The notes beneath the pieces were generated by a model. That model searched no databases, had not been told where the DNA came from, and saw nothing but the letters and a program-made list of their open reading frames with translations. A program made the translations under genes and the position numbers. 6,904 nt of DNA from Gammaproteobacteria bacterium. GTDB lineage: Bacteria; Pseudomonadota; Gammaproteobacteria; Steroidobacterales; Steroidobacteraceae. Of the stretch, positions 6,103-6,904 are shown in pieces; position 1 is the stretch's first letter, and each line of letters starts with the position of its first letter. The stretch lies in NCBI GenBank assembly GCA_030038645.1, contig JASHSR010000227.1, positions 1 to 6,904 of the forward strand, given 5' to 3'.

Positions 6103-6513
6103 ATGCAGAGAGCCAATGCCGGTTCATGGGCGCTCGCGATCGTCGGAACGATCCTGTGCGCGGGATTTCTAGTCGGGTGCAACGGCTCGGACGGGTCGTC
6201 CGATTCGACAGCGAGCACGACTGACGGCTCATCGAACATAACTCCGACTCAGAACTCCGCCGTGACGCTCACCTGGCAGCCGCCGACGGAGAATACCGAC
6301 GGCACATCTCTCACGGACCTGAGCGGCTACGTCATCAACTACGGCACGCAGCCGAACGACTACACCAGCACGATCACGCTCACGAACCCGGGCCTCACCG
6401 ATTACGTCGTGGACAACCTCTCACCCGGTACGTACTACTTCACGATCTCCGCGGTGGCCTCCGACGGCACTCAGAGCGCGCCTTCCTCACCCGTCACCGC
6501 CACGGTGAACTGA
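6103..6513 (+). CDS. Small outer-membrane-type lipoprotein with one fibronectin type III domain
   Basis: The protein has 136 residues. A signal peptide (1-25: MQRANAGSW then a hydrophobic core) ends in the lipobox LVGC, placing the lipidated Cys at 26. Asn follows at +2, which does not suggest inner-membrane retention, so the outer membrane is likely. A Ser/Asp/Thr-rich linker (27-52) leads into a single FN3 sandwich (about 53-136): VTLTWQPP with the core Trp58, LSGYVINYG (73-81), then DNLSPGTYYFTISAV (104-118) with the conserved Leu and Tyr, and a final SSPVTATV strand. No enzyme motif and no PEP-CTERM or LPXTG tail is present. The start is an ATG preceded by GGGGGGAG. It stands alone in its unit, behind a sigma-54-type promoter and a c-di-GMP riboswitch and beside a polysaccharide operon. 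A matrix-binding, adhesive or assembly role is inferred; no function is proven for such proteins. Its last 43 bases overlap the convergent gene. Confidence 0.88.
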   Translation: MQRANAGSWALAIVGTILCAGFLVGCNGSDGSSDSTASTTDGSSNITPTQNSAVTLTWQPPTENTDGTSLTDLSGYVINYGTQPNDYTSTITLTNPGLTDYVVDNLSPGTYYFTISAVASDGTQSAPSSPVTATVN

Positions 6514-6904
6514 TCGAAGGTGCCCTGACCGGCGCCGCGCCGGGCAGCGGCTCGGCCGCTCAGGCGCCGCACCGCCCCCTCGGCGATGCGGTGGAGCGCG
6601 TAGGCCGCGAATACGACGAGGAAGAAGTCGAGCGGGAGCCGGTACCGCGTGGTCGGCAGGAAGACCGAGTACACGGCCGTGAACGTCAATACATACCCGT
6701 AGATCGGCAGCAGCCTTCGCGTCTCGCGCCTCAGCAGGACGACGCCGGCGACGGCTAGCATCAGCAAGGGGACATACGACAGGATCGATACCCAATCTCT
6801 AGCCGCCCCGACACGGGCGGCGACCGGAGTCACCGCATCGGGCAAGGGACTCCAGAGCTCGAGGAGCTTTCTCACGCTGAGGCGCGCTGAACGGGCCGGC
6901 GATG
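6471..6904 (-). CDS. C-terminal part of a GT-C (GT39/ArnT-like) membrane glycosyltransferase (cut by window edge)
   Basis: The frame is open to the right edge, so the 144 visible residues are the C-terminus of a longer protein; a GTG at 6875 is not taken as the start. After a polar stretch (RKLLELWSPLPDAVTPVAARVG) come a helix (SILSYVPLLMLAVAGVVLL), a basic loop, and two more segments, YGYVLTFTAVYSVFL and LPLDFFLVVFAAYAL, joined by PTTRYR. The 'RYRLP..FFLV..AAYAL' ending is typical of the last helices of GT39/ArnT-like and related GT-C enzymes that use polyprenyl-linked sugars. The tail after the last helix (about 36 residues, basic then GQGTFDQFTVAVTGEEGAL) is encoded partly on the antisense of the lipoprotein gene, so it looks non-conserved. 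It probably belongs to the same polysaccharide locus but to a different transcription unit from the operon at 1-5471. Catalytic residues are outside the window. Confidence 0.7.
   Translation of the reverse strand, partial: SPARSARLSVRKLLELWSPLPDAVTPVAARVGAARDWVSILSYVPLLMLAVAGVVLLRRETRRLLPIYGYVLTFTAVYSVFLPTTRYRLPLDFFLVVFAAYALHRIAEGAVRRLSGRAAARRGAGQGTFDQFTVAVTGEEGAL

Noticed and set aside
6546..6560. AGCGGC-TCG-GCCGCT hairpin as a terminator between the convergent genes
   Set aside because: No T-run follows on either strand, and it lies inside the glycosyltransferase coding sequence, where GC-rich hairpins are expected.
1..6904. CRISPR array, tRNA, rRNA, insertion sequence or attachment site
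   Set aside because: I found no regularly spaced repeats, cloverleaf-like sequence, transposase-like protein or terminal inverted repeats.

Overview
The window is GC-rich DNA with the strong G/C third-position bias that keeps very long antisense frames open. The gene content is that of a Gram-negative exopolysaccharide or surface-polysaccharide locus: a WcaJ-type initiating phosphotransferase, a Wzx-like flippase, an O-antigen ligase/polymerase-like protein, a GT-C glycosyltransferase and an outer-membrane-type lipoprotein. With a sigma-54-type promoter and a class I cyclic-di-GMP riboswitch present, a proteobacterium is the best guess; I cannot name a genus.

Layout. From 5471 down to 1, on the minus strand, lie four tightly packed genes for integral membrane proteins: the polyprenyl-phosphate hexose-1-phosphate transferase (4029-5471), a GT39/ArnT-like membrane glycosyltransferase (1873-4005, or to 4032 with a TTG start), a Wzx-like flippase (411-1865) and the N-terminal part of an O-antigen ligase/Wzy-like protein (cut by the window edge). 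Gaps are about 4 to 23 bp, so this is almost certainly one operon. A non-coding control region follows (5472-6102). On the plus strand it serves a small FN3-domain lipoprotein gene (6103-6513). That gene converges with, and overlaps by 43 bp, the 3' end of a second GT-C type membrane glycosyltransferase that enters from the right edge on the minus strand.

The control region is the most interesting part. In order on the plus strand it carries a perfect 12-bp palindrome (5697-5708), a near-consensus sigma-54 -24/-12 promoter (5765-5780), a clear class I cyclic-di-GMP (GEMM-I) riboswitch (about 5832-5931), a possible 27-codon leader ORF (5944-6027), and a helix that can hide the lipoprotein gene's ribosome-binding site (6016-6030 with 6080-6096). 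The stop codon of the leader ORF lies inside the anti-Shine-Dalgarno strand. This suggests a three-layer switch (sigma-54 activator, then c-di-GMP aptamer, then leader translation or RNA refolding) controlling the lipoprotein. A weaker sigma-54-like site faces the polysaccharide operon, so both transcription units may share one activator.

How the parts would work together (inference): the minus-strand operon starts the repeat unit on undecaprenyl phosphate, decorates it, flips it and polymerises or ligates it. The lipoprotein, made when sigma-54 and c-di-GMP inputs agree, would be a small outer-membrane, matrix-associated FN3 protein.
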